Assembly: GCF_007655485.1 (NCBI RefSeq)
Contig: NZ_VJXQ01000005.1
Coordinates: 184,063 to 225,390, forward strand
DNA: 41,328 bases
Reading direction: 5' to 3'
Source of the DNA: Halobellus captivus
GTDB lineage: Archaea; Halobacteriota; Halobacteria; Halobacteriales; Haloferacaceae
The position numbers and the translations under genes were made by a program. The notes under the pieces were generated by a model. It was given only the letters and a program-made list of their open reading frames with translations, was not told the origin of the DNA and ran no database searches. Positions 25,811-33,583 of this stretch are shown here, in pieces. The stretch's first letter is position 1, and each line of letters begins with the position of its first letter.

Positions 25811-26122
25811 ACTACGTTCACAGGCTTACATTGTCATATAGATTTGGAAATCCACAACCGAGCCGTGTTGAGATGCCAAGACCAGTGAATTTCGCAACTT
25901 TGGTTATTGAGACCACGTCCGTGCACCATCTACGGAGACAGGTGCTGTTCCGGATTTATCCTATGTGAACAGCACCGCATCCGAATATCAGACACGTCTG
26001 AAACACTAGCTGAGTAACGTTCCATCACTGATCGCGGTTACAACTTGTTCAGTTGCGGTCAATGACTGATCTGGGTCGTGTTGATATGGTTTTGAAACGC
26101 CGTTGACTGCGGATCGCGTTGC
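25811..26122. other. Intergenic region; no gene seen apart from the flavoprotein promoter
   Basis: 312 nt between the flavoprotein start and the stop of the M29-type gene, both on the minus strand. Beyond the TATA near 25838 I see no reading frame, strong repeat or RNA-like structure. Confidence 0.5.
25835..25840 (-). promoter_or_regulatory. TATA box of the second flavoprotein gene
   Basis: TATATG on the minus strand, beginning 25 nt before ATG 25810, consistent with a leaderless transcript. Confidence 0.5.
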
Positions 26123-27127
26123 TTACAGCACGTACTCACCCTCGTCGAGGATTGTGGTCCCATCGACCTCGACAGTTGGACTCATTAGCACCAGATCGTG
26201 GTGGACTGGTGAGTAGACATCTTGACCGTAAGCCGCACCACTACCGATAGCCGTATGGAACGTCCCCAATGTCTTTTTGACTACGTTCTCGTCCTCTGAT
26301 TCCATCTGGATGGGATTTGTTCCCAGCGCGATTTCGGCGATATTGCCCCCATTGTTATTTTCCTCGACGGTGTTGCCGACCATCCGAACGTACTCGCTGT
26401 TTCCGGATAGGTTCGTCACACGTCCGTCCTCAACTTCGACCTCCAGCGGCGATTCCGGCCAGCCGTGATCTTGGACCGGACCATCGACGACAAACGTGCC
26501 GTTCGCGCTCCCCGCATTCGGTGCCTGTCCGTACTCTCCCCACGTCATAGTGGTAAATCCGCCCGGTTCAGTGGCAAACCCACCGCCACCGTGGGGTCTG
26601 CCGTGTTCGTCAATGCGCATCGTGACATCTGTCCCCTTCTCGCTCGTGACGTGAGCCACCTCTCCGTCGTTGAAGACCTCCGCTATCGCATCTTGAATCT
26701 CCATAATACGCTCGTAGTCGGCCTCGAGCGTGAATGGACTCGTCAGTGTCTCGTAGGACCGTTTTGCCATCACGAGTCCGCGGTGTTCGCCCTGTTCGCG
26801 CAGCGTATCTGGAAATTCGTGGTGAGTGACCGACGCGATTGTCGTCAGCGTGATCCCGATCAGTACATCTGCGGCCTCAATCCCAGCTTTGGCCACCGCT
26901 GTCAGCGTATCACCTTCTTCTTGCCCGGGTGCTTTATCTTCGATGACGATCAAGTTTGTCGTCGCACCGATCTGTCTCGCGATGCCGAACATTGCATCGA
27001 CGATCTCTCCGTTTTCCTCCATCCCTGATTCATCCGCGATAATAGAGACGTGTTCCCCCTCTTGTACGTTAGTGAATTTGGTCAGTGCCAAGTAGGCGGT
27101 ACGAGTTGCTTTGTGGGTCTTTCCCAT
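26123..27127 (-). CDS. M29-type metalloenzyme (aminopeptidase T / 2,5-dihydroxypyridine dioxygenase fold)
   Basis: Protein of 334 aa. The metal-binding residues expected for this fold are visible as Glu265 in NIAEIALGTNP, His291 in GTFHTAIG, and His309-x-Asp311 in PVHHDLV. N-terminal KFTNVQEGEHVSII resembles the start of COG2309 aminopeptidases. ATG 27127 is used because ATTAAATT (27153-27160, minus strand) lies about 26 nt upstream; ATGs at 27154 and 27142 would overlap or follow it too closely. The same fold includes the ring-cleaving dioxygenase NicX, so peptidase activity should not be assumed. Neighbouring oligopeptide importers favour a peptidase; neighbouring ring-degradation-like families (carboxymuconolactone decarboxylase) favour a dioxygenase. 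Confidence 0.8.
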   Translation of the reverse strand: MGKTHKATRTAYLALTKFTNVQEGEHVSIIADESGMEENGEIVDAMFGIARQIGATTNLIVIEDKAPGQEEGDTLTAVAKAGIEAADVLIGITLTTIASVTHHEFPDTLREQGEHRGLVMAKRSYETLTSPFTLEADYERIMEIQDAIAEVFNDGEVAHVTSEKGTDVTMRIDEHGRPHGGGGFATEPGGFTTMTWGEYGQAPNAGSANGTFVVDGPVQDHGWPESPLEVEVEDGRVTNLSGNSEYVRMVGNTVEENNNGGNIAEIALGTNPIQMESEDENVVKKTLGTFHTAIGSGAAYGQDVYSPVHHDLVLMSPTVEVDGTTILDEGEYVL

Positions 27128-27152
27128 ATGCGTAGCGGGCATCGCCTGAGTC

Positions 27153-27160
27153 ATTAAATT
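27153..27160 (-). promoter_or_regulatory. TATA box deciding the start of the M29-type gene
   Basis: AATTTAAT on the minus strand, about 26-33 nt before ATG 27127. Upstream ATGs lie within or too near the box, which favours the shorter protein. Confidence 0.5.
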
Positions 27161-27371
27161 TTGCGTCACGCTCCTGTCGAGTTTATTTTGCCTGGATAAC
27201 GTTGATGTGCCTGGTAAAACGCGCACATCGTCTGGTCCGCCAAACTTGCATCAAGGAGCCGAGTTCAATATCCGGACGTCTTCTGTTTTATTGGAATCAC
27301 CACTCCTCAGTGCGTGGCCGCTATCATTCAGTGTCCGACTGTTCATCCGATCAGTTGTTAGGTAACGCAAT

Positions 27372-27378
27372 TTTATTA
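27372..27378 (+). promoter_or_regulatory. TATA box of the tandem CMD gene
   Basis: TTTATTA lies about 28-34 nt before ATG 27406, in the 278 nt region divergent from the M29-type gene. Confidence 0.5.
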
Positions 27379-27405
27379 GAAGGTGCTTAGTTGTAGCCGG
27401 TATAG

Positions 27406-28170
27406 ATGGTGAGCGACCAACAGCTAACCGACCAGCAACGCCGGGTCAAAGAACAGTACAGGGATCGTCGGGGCTTCTGGGTTCCCCAAGATTATCTCCT
27501 CCAGGCGGACCCGGCGTTCCTCGAATATTACCTCGACTTTTCTGCACACCCGAAGGACGTCCTTGGGACGAAGTTGAAGCACCTGATCCACATCGCCATC
27601 GATTGTTCCGTTACACACCTCCACGTCCCAGCGACGCGGGCTCACATCAGTATGGCTATGCAGGATCACGGGGCTACGTTTTGGGAGATTTTACAGGTGA
27701 TAGAGCTCGCGAGCACCATCGGGGTCCATTCAGCAATGGAGGGCTCACAGATACTTCGAGAGGAACTCAATGGAGAGACGGGAGACGCCACGGATGGGCA
27801 CGGGAGAGTCACAGCAGACCGGCCTGTTGGCGACTGGGCGGATGCGTTCGAGGCGATTTCGGCATTTGACGAAGATTGGGCAGAGTATGCGCTCGAGTAC
27901 TGGATACACCCAGTGGAGAACGGCCCGCTTGACGACGTCGACTTGGAACTGATCTGTATTGCCATCTGCGTTTCGCCGACCTACCTTAACGCAGATGCAG
28001 TCCGGCGGCACGTCAACAACGCCCTCGATTGTGGGGCCTCCACTGATGAAATTATGGCTGCTATTGAGACGGCAAGCGTGCTCAGTATGCACACAGCGAG
28101 CGATACTGTCTCAGTCCTCGTCGAAGAGGCCAAGAAGTGTGAGAAACTCCCGGATTCGATCGACGGCTGA
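27406..28170 (+). CDS. Tandem carboxymuconolactone decarboxylase-like (AhpD-fold) protein
   Basis: Protein of 254 aa with two copies of the CMD domain. In the first, LKHLIHIAIDCSVTHLHV is followed by the helix MAMQDHGATFWEILQVIELA. In the second, LELICIAICVSPTYLNADAV is followed by ALDCGASTDEIMAAIETASV. The CxxC that makes AhpD a peroxidase partner is absent from both copies; each keeps a lone Cys near the start of its helix (in IDC and ICV). That suggests a decarboxylase or isomerase-like role rather than thiol peroxidase. A TATA (TTTATTA, 27372-27378) lies about 28-34 nt before the ATG. It is divergent from the M29-type gene and 130 nt upstream of the aldehyde dehydrogenase. Confidence 0.85.
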   Translation: MVSDQQLTDQQRRVKEQYRDRRGFWVPQDYLLQADPAFLEYYLDFSAHPKDVLGTKLKHLIHIAIDCSVTHLHVPATRAHISMAMQDHGATFWEILQVIELASTIGVHSAMEGSQILREELNGETGDATDGHGRVTADRPVGDWADAFEAISAFDEDWAEYALEYWIHPVENGPLDDVDLELICIAICVSPTYLNADAVRRHVNNALDCGASTDEIMAAIETASVLSMHTASDTVSVLVEEAKKCEKLPDSIDG

Positions 28171-28266
28171 TCGGTAACCGATTCGAGTATTGAACAACAT
28201 AATTCGGTCCCTCGATCCCCGTTTCGTGCCGCACTTTTCATTGATAGCTGGTTTCCCAACCCGGGG

Positions 28267-28275
28267 AAATATATA
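28267..28275 (+). promoter_or_regulatory. TATA box deciding the start of the second aldehyde dehydrogenase
   Basis: AAATATATA ends 25 nt before ATG 28301. The open frame extends upstream to 28190 but that extension carries this promoter and does not look like ALDH sequence. Confidence 0.55.
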
Positions 28276-28300
28276 TGCGTGGGGAGGATTTCAACCTCGT

Positions 28301-29761
28301 ATGGGACAATTTGAGCCACCAGAGGGTAAATTACGGGAGGAATACGGTTTCTTCATCGACGGAAAGCCGGACACGCCTGTCGACAGAGAACGCTTCGAAA
28401 CCGTCGACCCTTCGACGGAACAGCCGCTTGTCGAGATCAGTGCAGGAACCGAAGCAGATGTTGACCGCGCTGTATCGTCTGCACGACAAGCACTAGATGA
28501 GTGGCGTGCGACCTCAGCCACGGAACGGGGTCAGGTGCTCTTCCAAATTGCGGATGCGATTCGAGATCATTCGGAGATGCTGGCCGTCATCGAGGCACTG
28601 GAATCTGGCAAACCGTATACACAGGCGGTGTTCAGCATCAAAAGCTGCATCGATTACTTTGAGTATTTCGCTGGGCTCGCCGACAAGGTACAGGGCGACA
28701 CTATCCCAATGGGATGGGAGTACGTCGATTTTACAATCCGGGAGCCGATGGGCGTTACCGCCCACATCACGCCGTGGAACTTTCCTACGAGCATCATCGG
28801 GCGTTCGATAGCTCCGGCACTTGCCTTTGGGAACACTGTGGTCCACAAGCCTGCCGAAGAGACTTCAATCAGTGCGCTTGAAGTAGCCCGTCTGGCGGTT
28901 GATGCTGGTCTCCCACCGGGAGTGTTCAACGTGGTTCCCGGCAGAGGGACGGAGGCTGGTGCCGCGCTTGCTGGCCACCGAGATATCGACAGCCTCACCT
29001 TCACCGGCTCAGTGGAAACCGGCCGTGAAGTGGCCCGATTGGCGGTTGACAACGTTGCAGCACCTCACTTGGAACTCGGTGGAAAAAGTCCTCACGTGAT
29101 CTTCCCGGACGCCGATTTCGACGCCGCAGTTCCTAGCATCCTCCGTGGGATATTCAGTGCAAACTCCGGACAGTCCTGTACGGCAGGTTCTCGCCTCCTC
29201 GTACACCAGGACATTCACGATGAACTGGTCGACCGCGTCGTTGCGGCCGCAAGCGAACTTACACTCGGTCCACCGATGGATGATCCAGATATGGGACCGT
29301 TAGTCTCCGCCGCCCAGTACGAACGCGTCACCGACTACATTGAGATCGGCAGGGAAGAGGTCGGAGAGCCGATTATTGGTGGCGCACCTGACCGAACCGG
29401 ATACTACGTCGAACCAACAATATTTGACGGTGTGAGCAACGATTCGCGGATTGCACGTGAGGAGATTTTCGGGCCGGTGCTGACCGTTATCGAATTCAGC
29501 GACGAATCTGAAGCGCTCGAAATCGCCAACGACACAGATTACGGACTCGCAGCCGGTATTTTCACGAGTGATGTCGGCAGAGCTCTTCGGTTCGCACGGA
29601 ACATCCAAGCAGGGTCCGTATTCGTCAACGAGTACTATGCTTTCGGTACTCAAACTCCGCACGGCGGCTTCAAACAAAGCGGGATCGGCCGAGAGAAAGG
29701 TCTAGAGGCGATCAGAACTTACACACAGACGAAGAACGTCGGCATAAATATCGAAGTATAA
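28301..29761 (+). CDS. NAD(P)-dependent aldehyde dehydrogenase, second paralogue
   Basis: ALDH-superfamily enzyme of 486 aa. It has Asn160 in TPWNFP, Glu258 in LELGGKSPH, Cys293 in GQSCTAGSR, FTGSVETGR for coenzyme and EEIFGPVLTV. It differs from the enzyme at 12770-14260 along its length (perhaps 40-45% identical), so it probably takes another aldehyde. The C-terminal FGTQTPHGGFKQSGIGREKG is typical of betaine- and succinate-semialdehyde-type dehydrogenases. It is followed by the second PrpD-like gene after 77 nt on the same strand; that gene has its own TATA. Confidence 0.93.
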   Translation: MGQFEPPEGKLREEYGFFIDGKPDTPVDRERFETVDPSTEQPLVEISAGTEADVDRAVSSARQALDEWRATSATERGQVLFQIADAIRDHSEMLAVIEALESGKPYTQAVFSIKSCIDYFEYFAGLADKVQGDTIPMGWEYVDFTIREPMGVTAHITPWNFPTSIIGRSIAPALAFGNTVVHKPAEETSISALEVARLAVDAGLPPGVFNVVPGRGTEAGAALAGHRDIDSLTFTGSVETGREVARLAVDNVAAPHLELGGKSPHVIFPDADFDAAVPSILRGIFSANSGQSCTAGSRLLVHQDIHDELVDRVVAAASELTLGPPMDDPDMGPLVSAAQYERVTDYIEIGREEVGEPIIGGAPDRTGYYVEPTIFDGVSNDSRIAREEIFGPVLTVIEFSDESEALEIANDTDYGLAAGIFTSDVGRALRFARNIQAGSVFVNEYYAFGTQTPHGGFKQSGIGREKGLEAIRTYTQTKNVGINIEV

Positions 29762-29807
29762 CCGCTCCATTCGACCACGCAGACTTCTGTTTGTTTCCAA
29801 CTGCCAC

Positions 29808-29815
29808 CTTTATTT
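29808..29815 (+). promoter_or_regulatory. TATA box of the second PrpD-like gene
   Basis: CTTTATTT lies 24-31 nt before ATG 29839, within a longer open frame that begins upstream and is not the true start. Confidence 0.55.
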
Positions 29816-29838
29816 CTGACCACGCCGTGCCCGACAGT

Positions 29839-31206
29839 ATGCCCGATGAATCAGTCGTCGATCATCTCGCTGAGTACGCTTCGAATCTTTCCTACGCTGA
29901 CCTTGACGACAATACGGTTCGGATAGCGAAGGGGCGAATCCTCGACACGATAGTATGTGGAATCGGAGGTGCACGGAGTGAAGACCCGGCACTCGAACGG
30001 CTCATCGAATTTTCGGCTTCTCAACCGGCCAAAAGATCGGGCCGGATTCTGACTACACAGAAGGTGGCTCCGCTTGAGTACGCCGCTTTCGCTAACGCCG
30101 GGTTGGTTCGCTATCTCGACTGGAATGACAGCTACTTGAGCTGGAACGATCGATACGAGTCGCCATCCGCTGGTCATCCGTCAAGCAACATCGGTGCGCT
30201 CCTGCCGGTCGTTCAGGCCACCGGGAGTGATGGTCGAGAGTTGCTAACCGCGACCGTCCTCGCCTACGAGATATACTGCAGACTCATCGACGAGACCGCG
30301 TTGCACGTTGACGGAATCGATCATGTGACGATCGGACAGGCATCCTGTACGCTCGCGATCGGGAGACTTCTCGGACTCACTGAAACGGAGCTCGCGGAGG
30401 CGGTGAACATCGCGCTAAGCAGTCACATAGGCCTGTGGCAGGCTCGAGCTGGGGAACTCACAGAATGGAAGGGTCTTGCATTTGGAAACGGCGCTCGTAA
30501 CGCTGTTGTAGCGGTAAAACTAGCGAAGTCAGGACTCTCTGGCCCGACGCACGTAGTTGAAGGTGAGTCCGGGTTCTCGAACCTCCTCACACACCCCATC
30601 GATATCGAAGTCGGTGATCTTGCTGGAAACGGGGGAGACTTTTTGATCGCCGATACGTCGATCAAACCCTATCCGGTCTGTGGTGGCATTCAGGACGCGA
30701 TGGATGCGGTCTTTTCTCTGTTAGCGGAACAAGAGTTCCACTGGACGGAGATTGTCGGTATCCAGATGGGTGTCTCAAAACACACTATCGACGTGTGTGC
30801 AACGGGCGCGAAATGGAAGCCGCAGAATCGAAACACCGCGGATCATTCCCTCCCGTGGTGTGTTGCCCGAGCACTGATTGATCAAGAGATGGGACCCCAG
30901 CAGTTCGCCGAAAAGAACATCGACGATGAACGGGTACACACACTTATTGACCGAATTGAAGTAACAGAACACCGCGACCCGTTTGTACTCCGAATTGAGA
31001 CTGAAACAGACTCCTTCGAACGAAAAGTCAGAGAAGGACCCACCAACACCTTCGAGCTGAGAAGCGATGAAATGCGAACCAAGCTTCGTATCGCAGCCGG
31101 GAACCGATTGCCAACAGACCGTCTCGATGCAGTAATCTCGTGGATCGATACGCTTGAGACAAAGGAATCGATCGATGATCTGTTTGATCTGGTTGAATTT
31201 AGCTAA
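29839..31206 (+). CDS. MmgE/PrpD family protein with an insertion in the active-site segment
   Basis: Protein of 455 aa, paralogous to 20167-21552. The landmark YLDWND (92-97) is followed by Ser98 where the paralogue has Thr. About six extra residues, which repeat a WND triplet (102-104), come before His113 in GHPSSN. Later landmarks AYEIYCRLID, GIDHVTIG, IKPYPVCGG and NRNTADHSLPWCVA are intact. PrpD enzymes dehydrate 2-methylcitrate; relatives decarboxylate cis-aconitate or epimerise iminodisuccinate. The Thr-to-Ser change and the insertion suggest a shifted substrate. It lies 77 nt after an aldehyde dehydrogenase and 173 nt before a CapA-family gene on the same strand. Confidence 0.88.
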   Translation: MPDESVVDHLAEYASNLSYADLDDNTVRIAKGRILDTIVCGIGGARSEDPALERLIEFSASQPAKRSGRILTTQKVAPLEYAAFANAGLVRYLDWNDSYLSWNDRYESPSAGHPSSNIGALLPVVQATGSDGRELLTATVLAYEIYCRLIDETALHVDGIDHVTIGQASCTLAIGRLLGLTETELAEAVNIALSSHIGLWQARAGELTEWKGLAFGNGARNAVVAVKLAKSGLSGPTHVVEGESGFSNLLTHPIDIEVGDLAGNGGDFLIADTSIKPYPVCGGIQDAMDAVFSLLAEQEFHWTEIVGIQMGVSKHTIDVCATGAKWKPQNRNTADHSLPWCVARALIDQEMGPQQFAEKNIDDERVHTLIDRIEVTEHRDPFVLRIETETDSFERKVREGPTNTFELRSDEMRTKLRIAAGNRLPTDRLDAVISWIDTLETKESIDDLFDLVEFS

Positions 31207-31365
31207 TCTACTTCCGTCGGCTTTCACTAACCCCGATAATGGACCGTAATTGTCGCTGTCCGATTCCGGCACGTGAACCGAATCTATAAGCAGACTGGTC
31301 CAGTACGCTACTCACAAGATGTACAGCCCCCATATAGTGTCAGCCGGGCAGAAGATCAGTCCTGA

Positions 31366-31370
31366 GGAGG
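31366..31370 (+). promoter_or_regulatory. Shine-Dalgarno site of the CapA-family gene
   Basis: GGAGG ends 9 nt before the GTG at 31380, and a TATA-like CATATAG lies at 31331-31337. This gene therefore seems to have a leader with a ribosome binding site, unlike most neighbours. Confidence 0.55.
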
Positions 31371-31379
31371 TCATTATCT

Positions 31380-32708
31380 GTGACTGACTCAATCGCGATT
31401 TCGGGCGATTCGATTATCAACCGCCGTCTCTCGTCATTGAACGACCCCGGACTTAACGACATCGCTGAGATATTCCGCTCCGCGGATGTCGGCTTTACAC
31501 ACTTCGAGACACTCATTCACGACTACAACGATGACGGTGTCTACGCAGCAGCCGAGGCGGGTGGGACATGGATGCGGTCGCCATCATTTGTGGTTGAGGA
31601 GTTACAGTGGCTCGGGATCGATGTAGTCTCTCACGCCTCAAACCACGCGCTTGATTACGGGTATGGTGCTCTCCGACGCACGTGGGACGCGTTTGATTCC
31701 GCAGATTTCCCCATCGCCGGAACTGGTGAAGACTTGAGCGAAGCCCGTGAACCTGTGTTTCTCGATACTAACATAGGACGCGTCGCGCTCGTATCGATGA
31801 CCACATCTTTTGCGCCGTGGAGTCGCGCGGGAGCAGCGCGGTATGATCACCGCGGGCGACCAGGATTGAACCCGCTTGGGTTCCATCACGCGGTGGATAA
31901 GCCGACGCTGGAACGCATCAAATCACTCGCCGAACAGCTCGGGTTGTGGATCACAGAACTTCGTGACGGTGAATGGGCCCTACACCCCCCAGGGCTACAT
32001 AATACGCTCACAAAATTTTACGAGAGCGACCACAAGAAACCCCAAATGATCGCGGACGAACGTGACCGCGAGGGAAATCTACGGGCGATTCGCTCTGCAG
32101 CAAGACAGGCTGACTTCGTCATTACGCATCTCCACACCCACGCGTGGGATCCGGATGGTGGGCTCGCCGACCCACCAGCATTCGTCCAACAGTTTGCCCG
32201 GGACTGCATCGACGCAGGGACCGATCTCTTTGTCGGTCAGGGAAGCCACGTGCTGCGTCCAATCGAAATCTACGATGGAAAACCGATCTTCTACGATCCC
32301 GGGGATCTGATTATGACGAACAACACTGTCGATCGGCTCCCTATGGAGTTTTACGAGCGATTCCCGCACACATTGGATGTTGACCCGCACTTGGCTTCTC
32401 CGTCTGACGGTCAGGCTGCTCGGCCCACCGCATACAAGCGTGCAATCTCCCCACCCGACGGCTACTTGGGACCACCGTTCGGCCGTCGCCCTGTGGTTCC
32501 CGTTTGCGAGTTTACCGACGAGGGGCGCGTACAAACGATCACGCTCCATCCTGCACGGTTGCAGGATGAACCAATCTCTCACTCCGGGATCCCAACGAAA
32601 CCATCGGTCGCCGAGGCGGAAGCAATCATTGAGTACATCAGTACGATCTCGGAACCGTTCGGAACCAACGTCTGCTTCGAGGACGGAACCGGCGTTATCA
32701 ATGCTTGA
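31380..32708 (+). CDS. CapA-family (PGA_cap) metallophosphatase-like protein
   Basis: Protein of 442 aa with a calcineurin-like CapA domain. It has IAISGDSIINRR at the N-terminus, HFE (41-43), SHASNHALDYG with Asn88-His89, ITHLHTHAWD with His250, His252 and His254, and GQGSHVLRPIEIYDG ending in YDPGDL. CapA (PgsA) is known from poly-gamma-glutamate synthesis, where it is membrane bound. This protein has no signal peptide or membrane anchor and no capB or capC neighbour, so a cytoplasmic hydrolase linked to the surrounding catabolism is more likely. It begins with GTG behind a clear GGAGG. A C-terminal part (about 310-440) outside the core domain is not recognised. Confidence 0.87.
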   Translation: MTDSIAISGDSIINRRLSSLNDPGLNDIAEIFRSADVGFTHFETLIHDYNDDGVYAAAEAGGTWMRSPSFVVEELQWLGIDVVSHASNHALDYGYGALRRTWDAFDSADFPIAGTGEDLSEAREPVFLDTNIGRVALVSMTTSFAPWSRAGAARYDHRGRPGLNPLGFHHAVDKPTLERIKSLAEQLGLWITELRDGEWALHPPGLHNTLTKFYESDHKKPQMIADERDREGNLRAIRSAARQADFVITHLHTHAWDPDGGLADPPAFVQQFARDCIDAGTDLFVGQGSHVLRPIEIYDGKPIFYDPGDLIMTNNTVDRLPMEFYERFPHTLDVDPHLASPSDGQAARPTAYKRAISPPDGYLGPPFGRRPVVPVCEFTDEGRVQTITLHPARLQDEPISHSGIPTKPSVAEAEAIIEYISTISEPFGTNVCFEDGTGVINA

Positions 32709-32741
32709 ATGTCGAGGTTTCCCGATTGAGTGAGTCTCAGT

Positions 32742-33473
32742 TCAGAAATCTCTGAACCGGTTACGACGGTACAGATCGAGTTCACTCACGGTCAGCGGTT
32801 CTTCTTGTGAGGCGGCGAACGTAATCGCCGATGCGATATCTTTTGGACTCGCGATCTTCTCCTCATCGAACCGCTCTTTCATCGCTCCGTCAGCGAGATT
32901 CGTGTGCACTTCCGAGGGGTTGATTACTGTGATCGCGACCTCATCATCGGCGATCTGTCCGGCAAGGCTCTTAGCGAACCCCCGGATCCACCACTTTGTT
33001 GCCGCGTAGACGGGTGAGTACGGTCGAGGGAAACAGCCTGCGTAACTCCCCAGGAAAATTATGTTCCCACTGACGGCTCGGATGTGCGGAAGCGCGGCGC
33101 GAGTCGTAAAGAACGTGCCGTCAACATTCACGCCCATTTCGGCGCGGTACGTTTCCGTCTCCATTCCCTCAACCTCGTCGGATAAAGCCACGCCCGCGTT
33201 GTTTACGAGGATATCGATGCCGTCGAACGTTGATGCCGCCCGTTGGACCGCGGCCTCGACTTGGTCTTCAACCGTGAGATCTACCTGAATTGGAACGAGT
33301 TCCGCTCCCGTTTCCTCCTCTAAGTCGTCAAAATGCTCACGGAGGTCTTCTGCTTCGATGTCGAATCCAATGACGTTCGCACCCTTGTGGGCAAACTTTC
33401 GCGCGGTTTCCGCTCCAATACCGGACGCCGCCCCTGTCACAACTACCGTTGAGGTCTCCAGCGAATTCACCAT
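32742..33473 (-). CDS. Short-chain dehydrogenase/reductase (SDR)
   Basis: Oxidoreductase of 243 aa of the classical SDR type. It has TGAASGIG (13-20), Asp38 at the end of the second strand (suggesting NAD(H)), NNAG (91-94), and the active-site Ser143, Tyr156 and Lys160 (YAATK). Length is normal. It is convergent with the CapA-family gene (33 nt) and divergent from etfB across 110 nt containing AT-rich TATA elements (33491-33496 and 33502-33508). The substrate is unknown; a secondary alcohol or 3-hydroxy acid is typical. Its position next to the ETF genes may mean shared control. Confidence 0.92.
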   Translation of the reverse strand: MVNSLETSTVVVTGAASGIGAETARKFAHKGANVIGFDIEAEDLREHFDDLEEETGAELVPIQVDLTVEDQVEAAVQRAASTFDGIDILVNNAGVALSDEVEGMETETYRAEMGVNVDGTFFTTRAALPHIRAVSGNIIFLGSYAGCFPRPYSPVYAATKWWIRGFAKSLAGQIADDEVAITVINPSEVHTNLADGAMKERFDEEKIASPKDIASAITFAASQEEPLTVSELDLYRRNRFRDF

Positions 33474-33583
33474 AACCTACATATTCCACCATATAGTACT
33501 GATATATAAGTGACGGTGACGGCAGACCTTTTTCAGCGAGGGAAACAAAATCTTCATTACACCGCTAGTGGTAGCTCGACGGT

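Noticed and set aside
31380-32708. Poly-gamma-glutamate capsule synthesis locus based on the CapA homologue
   Set aside because: No capB or capC gene is present, and the protein lacks a membrane anchor.
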